A DNA stretch of 64,000 nucleotides from JAYRZB01 sp041916675 (lineage in GTDB: Bacteria; Pseudomonadota; Alphaproteobacteria; Rhizobiales; Devosiaceae): positions 62,001 to 126,000 of the forward strand of contig JAYRZB010000008.1 in the NCBI GenBank assembly GCA_041916675.1, given 5' to 3'. Both the position numbers and the translations under genes were made by a program. The notes under the pieces are model-generated. The model was not told the origin of the DNA. It did no database searches and was given only the letters and a program-made list of their open reading frames with translations. Positions 17,057 to 25,470 of the stretch are shown here, one piece after another. Numbering within the stretch: the stretch's first letter is position 1; the number at the start of each line of letters is the position of its first letter.

Positions 17057-18124
17057 ATGGTGCAGTTGATCAACGCCGAAACCCCGCTCGAACAGGCCCG
17101 CGCCATTCTTGCCGAATCCTATGACCTCAAGTTCTCCGACGCGGTGGCGCGCGAGACCGCACCCGTTCTTGAAAAGGTCAAAGGCAAGATCCCCGAGATT
17201 GAATGGCCATTCTTTGCGCCGCTGATTTTCCAGATCAACCGGCTCAAAAAGCAAAAGGATGCGGTTATCCTCGCCCACAACTACCAGACCCCGCAAATCT
17301 ATCACGGGGTCGCCGACATCGTCGGCGATAGCCTGCAACTGGCCATCGAAGCAACCAAGGTCACCGAGGGCACCATCGTGCAGTGCGGCGTGCACTTCAT
17401 GGCCGAAACCTCCAAGCTGCTGAACCCATCCAAGACCGTGCTGATCCCCGATAGCCGCGCTGGCTGCTCACTGGCCTCCTCAATCACCGCCGAAGATGTA
17501 CGCGCCATGCGGGCCCAGTATCCGGGGGTGCAGGTGGTGACCTATGTCAATTCGTCGGCGGACGTGAAAGCCGAGACCGACGTGTGCTGCACCTCGGCCA
17601 ATGCGGCCGACATCGTCAACGGCGTCGATGGCGACACGGTCATCATGATCCCCGACCAGTTCCTGGCTCAGAACACCGCCAAAAAGACCAACAAGAAGAT
17701 CATCACCTGGGCCGGCTCGTGCGAGGTGCACGAGACCTTCACCGCCGCCGACATTGCCGAGTTGCGCAACGCCTATCCGAGCGCCCGCATCATCGCCCAC
17801 CCCGAATGCCCGCCCGAGGTGATCGATGCGGTGGATTTTGCCGGCTCGACGGCGGCCATGATCAACTGGGTCAAGACCGAAAAGCCCCCGCGCGTGGTCA
17901 TGGTCACCGAATGTTCGATGTCCGATAATGTCGCGGCCGAAAGCCCGGGGGTCGAGTTCCTGCGTGGCTGCAATATCTGCCCGCACATGAAGCGCATCAA
18001 CCTGGAGAACATCCTGTGGTCGCTGCACACCAACACTGAAGAAGTGCTGATCGACCCCGCCATCCAGGACGCCGCCCGCGCTTCGGTTGACCGCATGATC
18101 GCCATGAGCCGGAAAAAAGACTAG
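17057..18124 (+). CDS. nadA: Quinolinate synthase A
   Basis: Condenses iminoaspartate with dihydroxyacetone phosphate to quinolinate in de novo NAD synthesis; a [4Fe-4S] enzyme. 355 residues. The three cluster-ligand Cys regions are visible: 'DSRAGCSLASSITAED', 'VTECSMSDNVAAESPG' and 'LRGCNICPHMKRINL'. 'VILAHNYQTPQIYHGVADIV' is the conserved substrate loop. AAAGG lies six bases before the ATG. It is followed by nadB after 52 bp on the same strand; nadC is not in the window. Confidence 0.96.
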   Translation: MVQLINAETPLEQARAILAESYDLKFSDAVARETAPVLEKVKGKIPEIEWPFFAPLIFQINRLKKQKDAVILAHNYQTPQIYHGVADIVGDSLQLAIEATKVTEGTIVQCGVHFMAETSKLLNPSKTVLIPDSRAGCSLASSITAEDVRAMRAQYPGVQVVTYVNSSADVKAETDVCCTSANAADIVNGVDGDTVIMIPDQFLAQNTAKKTNKKIITWAGSCEVHETFTAADIAELRNAYPSARIIAHPECPPEVIDAVDFAGSTAAMINWVKTEKPPRVVMVTECSMSDNVAAESPGVEFLRGCNICPHMKRINLENILWSLHTNTEEVLIDPAIQDAARASVDRMIAMSRKKD

Positions 18125-18176
18125 TCACGACCCTTATCCCGGCGCGCCTGCGCCCTGCTCGACCAGAGGCCGCGCG

Positions 18177-19766
18177 ATGACCTTTTCCGACAATGTGCTC
18201 AATGCCGATGGCGCCCTGATCGTCGGGGCCGGATTGGCGGGGTTGTTCTGCGCCCTCAAGCTGGCCCCGCGCCCGGTCACAGTGCTCTCGCCCAAGCCGC
18301 TGGGTTCGGGCGCCTCATCGGCCTGGGCCCAGGGTGGCGTGGCGGCAGCCGTGGGGCGTGGGGATAGCGCCCATGCCCACGCCCTCGATACCGAAATGGC
18401 GGGTGCCGGAATTGTCGACCATGGCGTCGCCGAATCCGTCACCGCCGAGGCCGCGGCCCGCATCGAGGATCTGGCGCGTTGGGGCACCCCGTTCGATCGC
18501 GACGATTTCGGCAACTTAACGCTCGGGCGCGAGGCGGCCCATTCGCAGAACCGCATCGTCAAGGTCGAGGGCGACCGGGCCGGCTGGGCCATCATGCAGG
18601 CGCTGATCGCCGAGGTACGCCGCACGCCCTCGATCCGGGTGGTTGAAGGCATCACCGTAATCGATCTGGCGCGTGCCGATGGGCGGGTGATCGGGGTCTA
18701 TGCCCGCAAGCTTGGCGACAAATATGGCGAGCCGATCTTTGTGCGCGCCCGCGCCACGGTGCTGGCCGCCGGGGGCCTTGGTGGGCTCTATGCCGTCACC
18801 ACCAACCCGCCCGGCGTCCGAGGGCATGCCATGGGCATGGCGGCACGGGCAGGTGCCCTGATTGCCGATGCCGAATTCGTGCAGTTCCACCCCACCGCCA
18901 TGGCCACCGGTGCCGATCCGGTCCCGCTCGCCACCGAAGCGCTGCGCGGCGAAGGGGCGATCCTTGTCAATGACCTCGGCGAGCGCTTCATGCCCGCCAT
19001 TCATCCCGATGCCGAGCTGGCTCCGCGCGATATCGTGGCCCGCGCCAATTTCCGCCAGATCAAGGCCGGGCGGAAGGTGTTCCTCGACACGCGGCAGGTG
19101 CTGGGCGAACGCATCCTGACCGCCTTCCCCACCGTGGCCAGATACTGCGCCGATGCCGGTATTGACCCAGTCAACGGCATGATCCCCGTCACCCCGGCGG
19201 CGCATTATCACATGGGCGGGGTCAAGGTTGACGAGAGCGGGCGCTCGTCGCTGCCCGGACTGTGGGTGTGCGGCGAGGCCTCGTGTACTGGCTTGCATGG
19301 TGCCAACCGGCTGGCCTCCAATTCCCTGCTGGAAGCGGCCGTCTATGGCGCCCGCATCGCTGAGGATATCGGCGGGCTTGAACCGGTGCGCACCCAGATG
19401 CCGCCCTTTGCCGGGATTGCCTGGAACGAGCAGCAGGGCGAGGCCTATGAGCAGAGCCTGCGCAACCTCGCCCCGGTGCAGGACCTGCGCCATGTCATGA
19501 CCGATCTTGTCGGCGTCGAGCGCGATGAAACTGGCCTGCGCGAAGCGCTGCGCCGCATCGCTGAGCTTGAGACGGGCAGCTCCGGGGTCACCCGCTCATT
19601 CTTGAACATGACCACCTCGGCAACCCTGGTCGCGGCGGCGGCGCTCAAACGCACCGAGAGCCGGGGCGGGCATTTCCGCACCGATTTCCCCGCCGAAGAC
19701 CCCGCCTGGCTGCACCACACCACGATGACGCTCGACGAGGCCCTCGCCATCCGCGCCCGGGCTTGA
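18177..19766 (+). CDS. nadB: L-aspartate oxidase
   Basis: FAD enzyme that oxidises L-aspartate to iminoaspartate, the substrate of NadA. 529 residues. The dinucleotide-binding motif 'IVGAGLAGLFCALKL' is at about 12-26, and 'SAWAQGGVAAAVG' is the conserved second FAD contact. 'VQFHPTAMATG' and 'HGANRLASNSLLEAAVYGAR' are typical of the succinate dehydrogenase/L-aspartate oxidase superfamily. It is probably co-transcribed with nadA. It ends 3 bp from the convergent cytochrome c gene. Confidence 0.95.
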   Translation: MTFSDNVLNADGALIVGAGLAGLFCALKLAPRPVTVLSPKPLGSGASSAWAQGGVAAAVGRGDSAHAHALDTEMAGAGIVDHGVAESVTAEAAARIEDLARWGTPFDRDDFGNLTLGREAAHSQNRIVKVEGDRAGWAIMQALIAEVRRTPSIRVVEGITVIDLARADGRVIGVYARKLGDKYGEPIFVRARATVLAAGGLGGLYAVTTNPPGVRGHAMGMAARAGALIADAEFVQFHPTAMATGADPVPLATEALRGEGAILVNDLGERFMPAIHPDAELAPRDIVARANFRQIKAGRKVFLDTRQVLGERILTAFPTVARYCADAGIDPVNGMIPVTPAAHYHMGGVKVDESGRSSLPGLWVCGEASCTGLHGANRLASNSLLEAAVYGARIAEDIGGLEPVRTQMPPFAGIAWNEQQGEAYEQSLRNLAPVQDLRHVMTDLVGVERDETGLREALRRIAELETGSSGVTRSFLNMTTSATLVAAAALKRTESRGGHFRTDFPAEDPAWLHHTTMTLDEALAIRARA

Positions 19767-19769
19767 ACT

Positions 19770-20645
19770 CTATTCAGCATCCAGCAGGTAAGTGGCCACC
19801 GCCGTCAGGTCCTCGTCGGTCCAGAACGACGTGCCGTCCTTGATCACTTCGCCCATGGCGCCGCCCAGCACGTCAAAGCCGGGGGTGAAGCCATCCTTGA
19901 GGGTCTGGACCAGCGTTGGCACGTCATAGCCTTCGGCGGTCAGAGCTTCGGGCGTCAGGGCGGGAGCGCGACCACCCGTGCCACCGGCGGGATTGCCGGT
20001 GAAATGCTTGCCCGCTTCGAGCGCACCGAAAATATTGCGTGGCGAATGGCACGACACACAATGGGATGGTCCATTGGCCAGATAGGCGCCCCGGTTCCAT
20101 TGTTCGGATTTTGATGGATCGGCCTGATAGCGGCCGGGGGCAAAAAACAGGTTCTTCCAGCCCGCCATCGCCAGCCGGATATTGAACGGGAAGCTCACCT
20201 CGTGCGGTGGCTGGACCGTTGGATCAGCGGGCACGGCCTGCAGGGCGGCGAACAGGTCGGCAATTTCCTGATCGCTCATCAGTGTGTAGCTGTCGAAGGG
20301 GAACGAGGGATAAAGGTGCCCATCGGGCCCCTGCCCATTGCGCATGGCGTCATCAAACTGCGCAAGCGTCCAGTTGCCCAGCCCAGCGGACTTGTCCGAG
20401 GTGATATTGGGCGTGACAAATGTGCCAAAAGGCGTGGCCAGCCGTCCACCACCCGCAAGGAAGGCGCCACCACTTTGCCCGTCGGTGTGGCAGGCAACGC
20501 AGCCACCGAGCCGGATCAGGTATTCCCCGCGTTTAGCCTCCCCGACAATAGCTGGATCAATCGCCGGGCCGGTGACCGGTTTGAGCATATAGGCGCCAAA
20601 TCCGACGCCCGCCACAATCACCAGACCAATTACCCAGCGCCACAT
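19770..20645 (-). CDS. Membrane-anchored dihaem cytochrome c
   Basis: 291 residues from the ATG at 20645, which has GGAGGG six bases upstream; the TTG at 20651 is less likely. An N-terminal helix ('VIGLVIVAGVGFGAYML') anchors or exports it. Two haem c motifs are present: 'CVACH' near residue 46 and 'CVSCH' near 193. Met ligands are expected nearby ('NITSDK', 'GGAMGEVIKDG'). The arrangement is that of the cytochrome c subunits of membrane alcohol or aldehyde dehydrogenases, but no dehydrogenase gene is adjacent. Electron carrier in the periplasm; partner unknown. It follows the ccdA and thioredoxin-like genes on the same strand. Confidence 0.88.
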   Translation of the reverse strand: MWRWVIGLVIVAGVGFGAYMLKPVTGPAIDPAIVGEAKRGEYLIRLGGCVACHTDGQSGGAFLAGGGRLATPFGTFVTPNITSDKSAGLGNWTLAQFDDAMRNGQGPDGHLYPSFPFDSYTLMSDQEIADLFAALQAVPADPTVQPPHEVSFPFNIRLAMAGWKNLFFAPGRYQADPSKSEQWNRGAYLANGPSHCVSCHSPRNIFGALEAGKHFTGNPAGGTGGRAPALTPEALTAEGYDVPTLVQTLKDGFTPGFDVLGGAMGEVIKDGTSFWTDEDLTAVATYLLDAE

Positions 20646-20714
20646 GCTCAACCCTCCAAAGCCCGCCTGATCAAATCAGACGGACACGGAGGCGGCAACT
20701 GACGAGGGCGTGAG

Positions 20715-21125
20715 TTAAAGCGCCAGGTCCATCAGCGCTGCGATCTCGGCCTTGCCGGTGCCGGCCACAATGCGGCCAAGTTCGGCCTCGCCCTTAAGAA
20801 CGACCAGGGTCGAGCGGCGCGGAATGGAGAGGCTCTTGACCAGGTCGCCACGCTCTTCCTTGTCCCAGTCGACGCGGATGATGGTGACCCCGGCATAGGC
20901 GGGATTTTCCGAGACCAGCCCCTCGATCACCCGCTCCTGGGCTTTGCAGGTGCTGCACCAGGTGGCGTAAAAATCAAGCAGGAACGGCTTGCCAGAGGCC
21001 TTGGCGGCCGCCAGCACCTCCGGCGTATAGTCGGTAACGCCCAGCGCCAGTGCCGGACGAATGGCAGCAAGCGCCAGTCCGGTGCCAACCAGAGCAAGAA
21101 GGCTGCGGCGGGAAAGCGTGTTCAT
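20715..21125 (-). CDS. Exported thioredoxin-family protein
   Basis: 136 residues from the ATG at 21125. A twin-Arg-like signal 'LSRRSLLALVGTGLALAAI' leads into a thioredoxin fold with the active site 'DFYATWCSTCKAQERVI' (Cys-Ser-Thr-Cys). The cis-Pro position shows 'SIPRRSTLVVL'. It starts 11 bp after the CcdA-like gene, so the pair looks like a transmembrane electron relay (CcdA) and its periplasmic thiol partner. The cytochrome c gene follows 69 bp later, suggesting a role in haem-c apoprotein reduction, which is an inference from order. Confidence 0.88.
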   Translation of the reverse strand: MNTLSRRSLLALVGTGLALAAIRPALALGVTDYTPEVLAAAKASGKPFLLDFYATWCSTCKAQERVIEGLVSENPAYAGVTIIRVDWDKEERGDLVKSLSIPRRSTLVVLKGEAELGRIVAGTGKAEIAALMDLAL

Positions 21126-21136
21126 GTCAGGTCCTT

Positions 21137-21880
21137 TCAAAGACTAACCGAGAGGTCATTGAGCCAGGCAGGCAGGTTTTCGACTGCCCAGGCTTCGGCA
21201 ATCCGGTCGAAATGCAGAACGCTGGCCAGCCCCACAAGGATCAGGCCAACGCCAAGGATGGTCTTGGCGTGCGGCATGATCGCCATCAGCCAGGCCTTGC
21301 GCTGGGCAATCAGGCCGCGCGTGCCATAAGCGAGGGCCAAGACCACACCGGCCGCTCCGGCAGAGAATGCCAGCATGATCCCAAACGCATAAAGCAGGTT
21401 TTCGCCGCTGGCGGCAAAGCCGATGGCCGCACCCAGTGTGGGGCCTATGCAGGGCGACCAGGCGAGGCCGAGCAGGGCCCCCGCCGCGCCTTCGCCCCAC
21501 AGCCCGCGGCCTTCGACCTGCCCGATGAGCCGTGTGCCACCCTCGGCCGTGGCTCCAGCGAGCCGCGAGAATTGCGCCTGCGCCTGCGGCACCAGCAGCA
21601 CCAGGCCAAAGCCGATCATCAACCATCCCCCGATCAGGGTGATATCGGACTGAACCAGCCCGGTGGCGCGCAGCAGCGCAAACACCACCATGCCGAAAAC
21701 GGTGAAGCTGACGGCCAACCCCAGCGCCATCGCCAGCGGCCCGAGCCGGTGCCGCGACACCGCCGAGGCCGCCACCAGTGGCAGCAGCGGCAGCACACAT
21801 GGATTGATCAGTGTTAAAAGTCCGGCACCGAATGCCAGCACGAAATCGAGCACGTTCCGCCCCCCTGTCGTCCGCACCAT
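21137..21880 (-). CDS. ccdA: CcdA-family cytochrome c biogenesis / thiol-disulfide electron transporter
   Basis: About 247 residues from an ATG at 21880; a GTG at 21853 starting 'LDFVLAFGAGLLTL' is also possible, and an ATG at 21910 less so. Six membrane segments are visible. The two conserved membrane Cys are in 'NPCVLPLLPLVAAS' and 'WSPCIGPTLGAAIG', the CcdA/DsbD-beta signature. It moves reducing equivalents from cytoplasmic thioredoxin to periplasmic acceptors such as the thioredoxin-like protein encoded next. First gene of a probable ccdA-thioredoxin-cytochrome c operon. Confidence 0.88.
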   Translation of the reverse strand: MVRTTGGRNVLDFVLAFGAGLLTLINPCVLPLLPLVAASAVSRHRLGPLAMALGLAVSFTVFGMVVFALLRATGLVQSDITLIGGWLMIGFGLVLLVPQAQAQFSRLAGATAEGGTRLIGQVEGRGLWGEGAAGALLGLAWSPCIGPTLGAAIGFAASGENLLYAFGIMLAFSAGAAGVVLALAYGTRGLIAQRKAWLMAIMPHAKTILGVGLILVGLASVLHFDRIAEAWAVENLPAWLNDLSVSL

Positions 21881-21934
21881 GACGCGGAAAACCAGAGAAA
21901 CGCCAGTCACATGCGATAAACTCGGCGTGTGGTC

Positions 21935-22888
21935 TCAGTGAGCCGCCAGCACGGCATCGACTTCGGCCCGGGTCGGCGGCTTGCAGCCCTTCTGCCCGCA
22001 ATTGAGCCCGGCGACCACCGCACCGAAACGCAGCACGGTTTCGAGCGCCGAAGCATCAAGCGCGCCGAGCCGCCCAGGTTTGAGATCGCCCCGCTCGGAG
22101 AGGATGCTGAGAATGCCCGCCATCAGGCTGTCGCCGGCCCCCACCGTGTCACCGAACACCGGCGGCGACCAGATGCCCGCCTGTCCGCGTCCGCTGGCGG
22201 TGAAGGCGCGCGACCCCTTGTCGCCCAGCGTGATCACCACCAGTTCGCACGCCGGCCGGGCCAGCAGGGCTGCGGCATGGGCCTCGATGGAGAGTGAAGG
22301 ATCGAGCGCAGCAAGATCCTCCTCGCTCATCTTGATGATGTGGGCCAGGTCGAGGAAACCGGACAGGCGCTGTTTGTAAGCGGCAAAATCGGCTACCAGC
22401 GAGGGCCGGACATTGGGGTCGATCGAAATCACCGCGCCCCTGGCTGCCGCTGCCTTGACCACATCAATCCAGACTTCAGCGTCTTCGGGTTCGATGGGGC
22501 AGAAGCCGCCGACCTGATAGAGATCGAGCACGGAAGGCAGCGCGGCGATCAGGCCATCGCGGCTGAAATCCCGTTCGGCGCCGCGATAGAATTCGTAGCG
22601 CGCCTCGCGCTTTTCATTCAGCGTTACCACGGCCAGCGTCGTCGGGGCGCGCACCCGTTCGCTCAGCAGCAGCTTGACGCCCGCCGCCTCCAGCGGGCCG
22701 AGCAGAAAGCCGCCCAACCCATCCTTGCTGATCGGGCAGAGAAAGCCGCTGTCGTTGCCAAGCCGGGCCAGTGCAATGGCGCAGTTATAGGGCGATCCGC
22801 CCTGATGCGCGGTCATGTGCAACACACCATCCGCCCCGATCGGCTGGCTCACCAGATCGATCAGGCTCTCTCCGCCGACAACAAACAT
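21935..22888 (-). CDS. PfkB-family carbohydrate kinase (fructokinase-like)
   Basis: Phosphorylates a sugar with ATP. 317 residues. 'HQGGSPYNCAIALARLGNDS' is PfkB signature 1, and 'FGDTVGAGDSLMAGILSIL' is signature 2 with the catalytic Asp. GGAGG lies four to five bases before the ATG. No sugar transporter or regulator is adjacent, so the substrate is not given by context; fructose is the default for this subgroup. Confidence 0.88.
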   Translation of the reverse strand: MFVVGGESLIDLVSQPIGADGVLHMTAHQGGSPYNCAIALARLGNDSGFLCPISKDGLGGFLLGPLEAAGVKLLLSERVRAPTTLAVVTLNEKREARYEFYRGAERDFSRDGLIAALPSVLDLYQVGGFCPIEPEDAEVWIDVVKAAAARGAVISIDPNVRPSLVADFAAYKQRLSGFLDLAHIIKMSEEDLAALDPSLSIEAHAAALLARPACELVVITLGDKGSRAFTASGRGQAGIWSPPVFGDTVGAGDSLMAGILSILSERGDLKPGRLGALDASALETVLRFGAVVAGLNCGQKGCKPPTRAEVDAVLAAH

Positions 22889-22984
22889 GCTTCCTCCAGA
22901 AAATGCCCTTCGCCAGATTTACCGCATCGATTGGGCAATTCCTAGGGCGCTGGGCATTCGCCCATGGGCCTTTTTTTGACCGTT

Positions 22985-23698
22985 TTAGCTATAGCGTTCC
23001 GCCCACCACGCCGCCCAGCGGTTGCGCAGCGTTTCAAAAGTTTGATCATCAAGCCCGAACGTGGTCAGCACGGCCGAGCCGCCGCCAAACGGCCGGTCGG
23101 GCGTTACCGGCCGGTCCATGACCACCAGCAACCCTTGCCCCCAGCCGGGCACGGCAATCCCGGCCTGGAAGGCTGACCTGTGCCAGGCGGGCCCCTGCAC
23201 CCGGTCGGCTGTCGGCAGCGACGCGCTGCCCAAGGAGCTGTCATCCAGTCCGAGTGCTGCCTGCGGCAGCGGTATCGCCCGTTGCGCCCTGCCGGAAAAA
23301 TACAGCGTCCGGCGTCTTTCGCCCCGATGCCGTTCGAGCCCGAAACGCAGTTGCTCGACAAAGGTCAGCCAGCCTTCCACCATCTCGTCGAACTGGCTCT
23401 CCACACCATCCTCGGCGGGCCCGGTCCGGACGACGCGCAGGCGCGTGCCGGAACCCTCACCGGTCAATTCGAACCGGTCCCTAATACCCTCATACTCATC
23501 GAACTGGAGCACATGCCGCTCCGCATCAGCGCGGGCGTGCTGAACGAAGATGAAGTCGATCTCGTCCTTGAGCGTTTCGGCATCCCAGCCGAACCAGTTG
23601 CTGATCTGGTCGGGATCGGTCACGGTCCGCCAAACCGTATCGATCGGGGCGGCGATGGTGAGGTCGACAATGACACGATCGGTCTGGGGGGTCGCCAT
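22985..23698 (-). CDS. SRPBCC (AHSA1-like) domain protein
   Basis: 237 residues. The first 140 match the START/SRPBCC fold of the activator-of-HSP90 type: 'IAAPIDTVWRTVTDPDQISN' with 'WFGWDAETLKDEIDF', and a C-terminal helix 'MVEGWLTFVEQLRFGLERH'. About 95 further residues follow, rich in aromatic and Pro residues ('FQAGIAVPGWGQGLLVVMD'), longer than most family members. Such genes often pair with ArsR regulators; one is present at 27582-27923 but not adjacent. Function unknown. Confidence 0.8.
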   Translation of the reverse strand: MATPQTDRVIVDLTIAAPIDTVWRTVTDPDQISNWFGWDAETLKDEIDFIFVQHARADAERHVLQFDEYEGIRDRFELTGEGSGTRLRVVRTGPAEDGVESQFDEMVEGWLTFVEQLRFGLERHRGERRRTLYFSGRAQRAIPLPQAALGLDDSSLGSASLPTADRVQGPAWHRSAFQAGIAVPGWGQGLLVVMDRPVTPDRPFGGGSAVLTTFGLDDQTFETLRNRWAAWWAERYS

Positions 23699-23753
23699 TG
23701 GAAGGTCCTGATTGATGAATGACGGCAGCGCACCCGATCACCCTACAGACCGG

Positions 23754-24401
23754 TCAGGGTTTGGAGAAGCCCTGGCCGACCATGAACACGTCAAACCGCA
23801 GGCTCTTGCCCTTGATCTGGTGCGAAGGCGCCCGCAGCCCGGGCAGCGGATCGGCACGCAGCGGCCATTTCAGAACCACCCGTTTGCCCGCCGTGGCCAG
23901 AGCCACCTGCATCAACTCAAGCGCGTCCGGATCGGGGCCGACAACGTCGCGGATGAGGCGCATCTGCTTTTTGACCAACGCCGATTTCCTGCGCGGCGGA
24001 TGCATGGGGTCAACCAGCACCACATCGGGGGACAGCGTTGGCAGCACCTCGCGTGCATCACCAAGGATCAGTGTCATACGCGCCATGATCGCGGCGTGTT
24101 CAGCTCCCGCCTGCCGTGCCCGCTCCATGCCAAGAGCGAGCAGCCGGTGCATTTCGGGTGAGCGCTCGATCAGCGTGACCTCTGCCCCCAGCGACGCCAG
24201 CAGAAACGCATCGCGCCCGAGCCCGGCCGTCGCATCGGCAATGCTGGGAGACTGTCCGCGGACAAAGCCCGCCGCCCGCGGCAGATCCTGGCCGCGCCCG
24301 CCGCCGAAGCGCAGCCGATGGCCAACCGCGCCGCCGACGAAGTCGACAACGAGATCATCATCAAGAGCGTCAGTATCTGGGTCGGGGCGGGACGGGATCA
24401 T
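23754..24401 (-). CDS. rsmJ: 16S rRNA (guanine1516-N2)-methyltransferase
   Basis: Class I SAM-dependent rRNA methyltransferase. 215 residues. The SAM-binding motif I is 'DATAGLGRDAFLLASLGAEV'. The family-specific 'VLVDPMHPPRRKSALVKK' and 'KRVVLKWPLRADPL' segments identify RsmJ. The length is slightly shorter than the E. coli protein (250). It is 55 bp upstream of the SRPBCC gene on the same strand. Confidence 0.88.
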   Translation of the reverse strand: MIPSRPDPDTDALDDDLVVDFVGGAVGHRLRFGGGRGQDLPRAAGFVRGQSPSIADATAGLGRDAFLLASLGAEVTLIERSPEMHRLLALGMERARQAGAEHAAIMARMTLILGDAREVLPTLSPDVVLVDPMHPPRRKSALVKKQMRLIRDVVGPDPDALELMQVALATAGKRVVLKWPLRADPLPGLRAPSHQIKGKSLRFDVFMVGQGFSKP

Positions 24402-24481
24402 TCCCCTTCATGCCCTGCACCCCGCGCCGCCGCAACTCCGGTCGGTTACATTAGCAACATCAAATAAATTTATCGGCTGAT

Positions 24482-24506
24482 GGAATAAGTTCAGGACGCT
24501 GGTGTT
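24482..24506 (+). promoter_or_regulatory. Possible ECF-type promoter before the secreted-protein/sigma operon
   Basis: GGAAT and TGTT are separated by 16 bases, resembling the GGAAC-N16-17-CGTT form recognised by many ECF sigma factors. The site lies 46 bp before the ATG at 24553. It would fit autoregulation by the sigma factor encoded downstream. The match is partial. Confidence 0.25.
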
Positions 24507-24552
24507 GAACCTGCTACGAGACGCAACAAGCGCCTCGCTTTCGGAGGACATC

Positions 24553-24945
24553 ATGAATTTTAACAAGATTTTCGCCGGCGCTGCCGTGCTGGCCCTGCTC
24601 GCTTCGCCTGCCCTTGCCGCTGACTATGTCGGTGGTGCCATCAAGTCGGCCATGGCCGGCGACAAGTCGATCCTGACCGACGCCAATGGTATGACGCTTT
24701 ACACTTTCGACAAGGACGCCGTCGGTGTCTCGAACTGCTACGACGAGTGCGCCGTCAAGTGGCCGCCGGCTTTTGCCGATGCAGCCGCGATGGCCGAAGG
24801 CGACTTCACCATCGTTGACCGCAAGGACGGCACCAAGATCTGGGCCTACAAGGGCTGGCCGCTGTATCTGTGGATGAACGACAAGGCAGTTGGCGACATG
24901 ACCGGCGACGGTGTCGGCGGCGTGTGGCATGTTGCGGTCGAATAA
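24553..24945 (+). CDS. Secreted COG4315-type repeat protein
   Basis: 130 residues from the ATG at 24553 with GGAGGA six bases upstream; an in-frame ATG at 24502 has no SD. A signal peptide covers 1-21 ('GAAVLALLASPALAADYVG'). Two copies of the COG4315 Y-x-[FWY]-x-x-D type repeat are seen: 'LTDANGMTLYTFDKDAVGV' and 'GWPLYLWMNDKAVGDMTGDG', with a Cys pair in 'SNCYDECAVKWPP'. Predicted periplasmic or surface protein of unknown function. It sits 15 bp before an ECF sigma gene, so it may be a target or sensor partner of that system. Confidence 0.85.
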   Translation: MNFNKIFAGAAVLALLASPALAADYVGGAIKSAMAGDKSILTDANGMTLYTFDKDAVGVSNCYDECAVKWPPAFADAAAMAEGDFTIVDRKDGTKIWAYKGWPLYLWMNDKAVGDMTGDGVGGVWHVAVE

Positions 24946-24960
24946 GGCCTAGACCAAGCG

Positions 24961-25470
24961 ATGCAGGCATTCCTGGACGAGATCGAATTGTGCGTACCGG
25001 CTTTGCGGCGCTATGCGCGCGCATTGACGCGCAACGCCGACCTTGCCGACGACCTCGTCCAGGATTGCATCGAGCGGGCCATCCGCAAGAAGGGCCTGTT
25101 CCAGCCCACCGGGCCTGTGCAGGCCTGGCTTTTCACCATGCTGCTCAACATCTATCGCAACGATCTGCGCCGCCGCCGCCGCGAATCCGGCTTCACATCC
25201 ATGGATGAAATGCTGGTCGAACCCTCGATCCCCGCCCCGCAGATGGGGCGGCTGGCCTTGGCCGAAATGGCGCGCGCGCTCGATGCCCTGCCCGATGATC
25301 AGCGCGAGGCGCTGCTGCTGGTGGTGCTCGAAGGCTTTTCCTACGCCGAGGCCTCGCGGGTGCTCGGCATTCCGCAGGGCACCCTGATGTCGCGTCTGTC
25401 GCGCGCCCGTGCCGCCCTGCGCGTCGCCACCGGCGGTGGCGAAGAACCAAGACTGAGGAGCGTCAAATGA
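24961..25470 (+). CDS. ECF-family RNA polymerase sigma factor
   Basis: 169 residues. The sigma-70 region 2 lies at 10-75 ('YARALTRNADLADDLVQDCI', 'VQAWLFTMLLNIYRNDLRRR'). Region 4 is at about 100-155 ('LDALPDDQREALLLVVLEG', 'SYAEASRVLGIPQGTLMSRL'). Regions 1.1 and 3 are absent, as expected for ECF factors. The stop overlaps the start of the anti-sigma gene (ATGA), and the secreted COG4315 gene precedes it by 15 bp. Confidence 0.92.
   Translation: MQAFLDEIELCVPALRRYARALTRNADLADDLVQDCIERAIRKKGLFQPTGPVQAWLFTMLLNIYRNDLRRRRRESGFTSMDEMLVEPSIPAPQMGRLALAEMARALDALPDDQREALLLVVLEGFSYAEASRVLGIPQGTLMSRLSRARAALRVATGGGEEPRLRSVK

Noticed and set aside
22940..22980. G/C palindrome followed by seven T between two minus-strand genes
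   Set aside because: The T-run lies on the plus strand while both neighbours are transcribed leftward, so it is not their terminator; the stem is short.
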